Source: Hellea sp.
GTDB lineage: Bacteria > Pseudomonadota > Alphaproteobacteria > Caulobacterales > Maricaulaceae
Reading direction: 5' to 3'
DNA length: 33,871 bases
NCBI GenBank assembly: GCA_014238285.1
Contig: JABABK010000026.1
Span: 11,493 to 45,363 of the forward strand
Positions 33,458 to 33,871 of the stretch are shown here, in pieces; positions within the stretch are counted from its first letter, which is position 1; each line of letters starts with the position of its first letter. A model generated the notes under the pieces. It was not told where the DNA came from, did not search any database, and saw only the letters and a program-made list of their open reading frames with translations. The position numbers were made by a program, and so were the translations under genes.

Positions 33458-33871
33458 ATGAACACACAACCCCTTGGTCCCCATTTCTCGTCTCGCCCTG
33501 TTTTGCGAATAAATCTAACGACGCTTAAAGAAAACTACAAAGCCCTTCAAGAAATGACCGGAAAAACCACCCATGTCGCGGCGGCTGTCAAAGCTGATGC
33601 ATACGGCCTTGGAGCGGAACGGGTCAGCCGAGCGCTTTTTGGAGCAGGATGCCGAAACTTTTTCGTTGCGACGGCCGGCGAAGGTAAAATTGTCAGAGAA
33701 GCGATTGGCGACACGGCTAGTATTTATGTTCTCAACGGGCCAGCGCCTCGAGATATAAGCTTATATTTTGGGTCAAACCTGAAACCCGTTATCAACTCAA
33801 TGGTTCAAGCAACCATTTGGTCTGACGCAACGCGCCAAGCCAAGCGCTCCCCCTATTCCGCCATCCATATT
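33458..33871 (+). CDS. alr: Alanine racemase, N-terminal part (cut by window end)
   Basis: PLP enzyme that interconverts L- and D-alanine for cell-wall synthesis. Only the first 138 codons are in the window. The start at ATG 33458 lies 6 bases after the dnaB stop, so translation is probably coupled. LRINLTTLKENY is the usual beginning, and K45 in AAAVKADAYGLGA is the lysine that binds PLP. The frame remains open to the last base. Confidence 0.95.
   Translation, partial: MNTQPLGPHFSSRPVLRINLTTLKENYKALQEMTGKTTHVAAAVKADAYGLGAERVSRALFGAGCRNFFVATAGEGKIVREAIGDTASIYVLNGPAPRDISLYFGSNLKPVINSMVQATIWSDATRQAKRSPYSAIHI

Overview
The window reads as a chromosomal segment of a marine-type alphaproteobacterium, probably in or near the Caulobacterales/Hyphomonadales. 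The grounds are the gene orders rne / amiC-mrcA-prfB, M48 protease-DsbA-like, yajC-secD-secF near a squalene/phytoene-synthase-like gene and trmFO, and dnaB-alr; an SOS box of the alphaproteobacterial type GTTC-N7-GTTC; and an RNase E ending in a GWW motif like that of Caulobacter. No rRNA, tRNA, CRISPR array or transposase gene was seen.

Layout. 1-174 is the 3' end of an unrecognised gene. 202-465 is a large inverted-repeat element. 480-5606 (minus) is a cell-wall and translation cluster, amiC -> mrcA -> prfB, whose prfB carries the classic programmed +1 frameshift. Divergent from it is rne (5974-8718), followed by a BepA-like M48 protease and a DsbA-like oxidoreductase. 10990-11425 holds hairpins and the broken C-terminal end of an RTX gene. 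It precedes an intact 993-residue RTX protein with two internal repeat modules. ssb and uvrA diverge from a shared region with one SOS box placed inside the ssb promoter.

18080-22118 is an accessory stretch: a periplasmic TonB-C-domain protein, a Tat-exported cholesterol-oxidase-like flavoenzyme and an unrecognised multispan membrane protein. trmFO, an AbgT-family transporter and an NDUFAF6-like protein follow. Next comes a tight three-gene nickel superoxide dismutase cassette: a small His-rich membrane protein, sodN and the maturation peptidase sodX. A second inverted-repeat element spans the ends of sodX and secF. The rest is LysM protein -> yajC -> secD -> secF on the minus strand and dnaB-alr on the plus strand, with alr cut by the window end.

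How the genes work together. Most are housekeeping: envelope growth (MrcA, AmiC, LysM), export (YajC-SecD-SecF), envelope protein quality (M48, DsbA-like), RNA turnover (RNase E), tRNA modification (TrmFO) and DNA replication/repair (DnaB, SSB, UvrA). The less ordinary parts are the NiSOD cassette with its HupE-like miniature protein, the sterol-oxidase-like enzyme with palindromic operator candidates, the RTX gene beside a decayed paralogue, and long inverted-repeat elements at three of the six convergent gene junctions.
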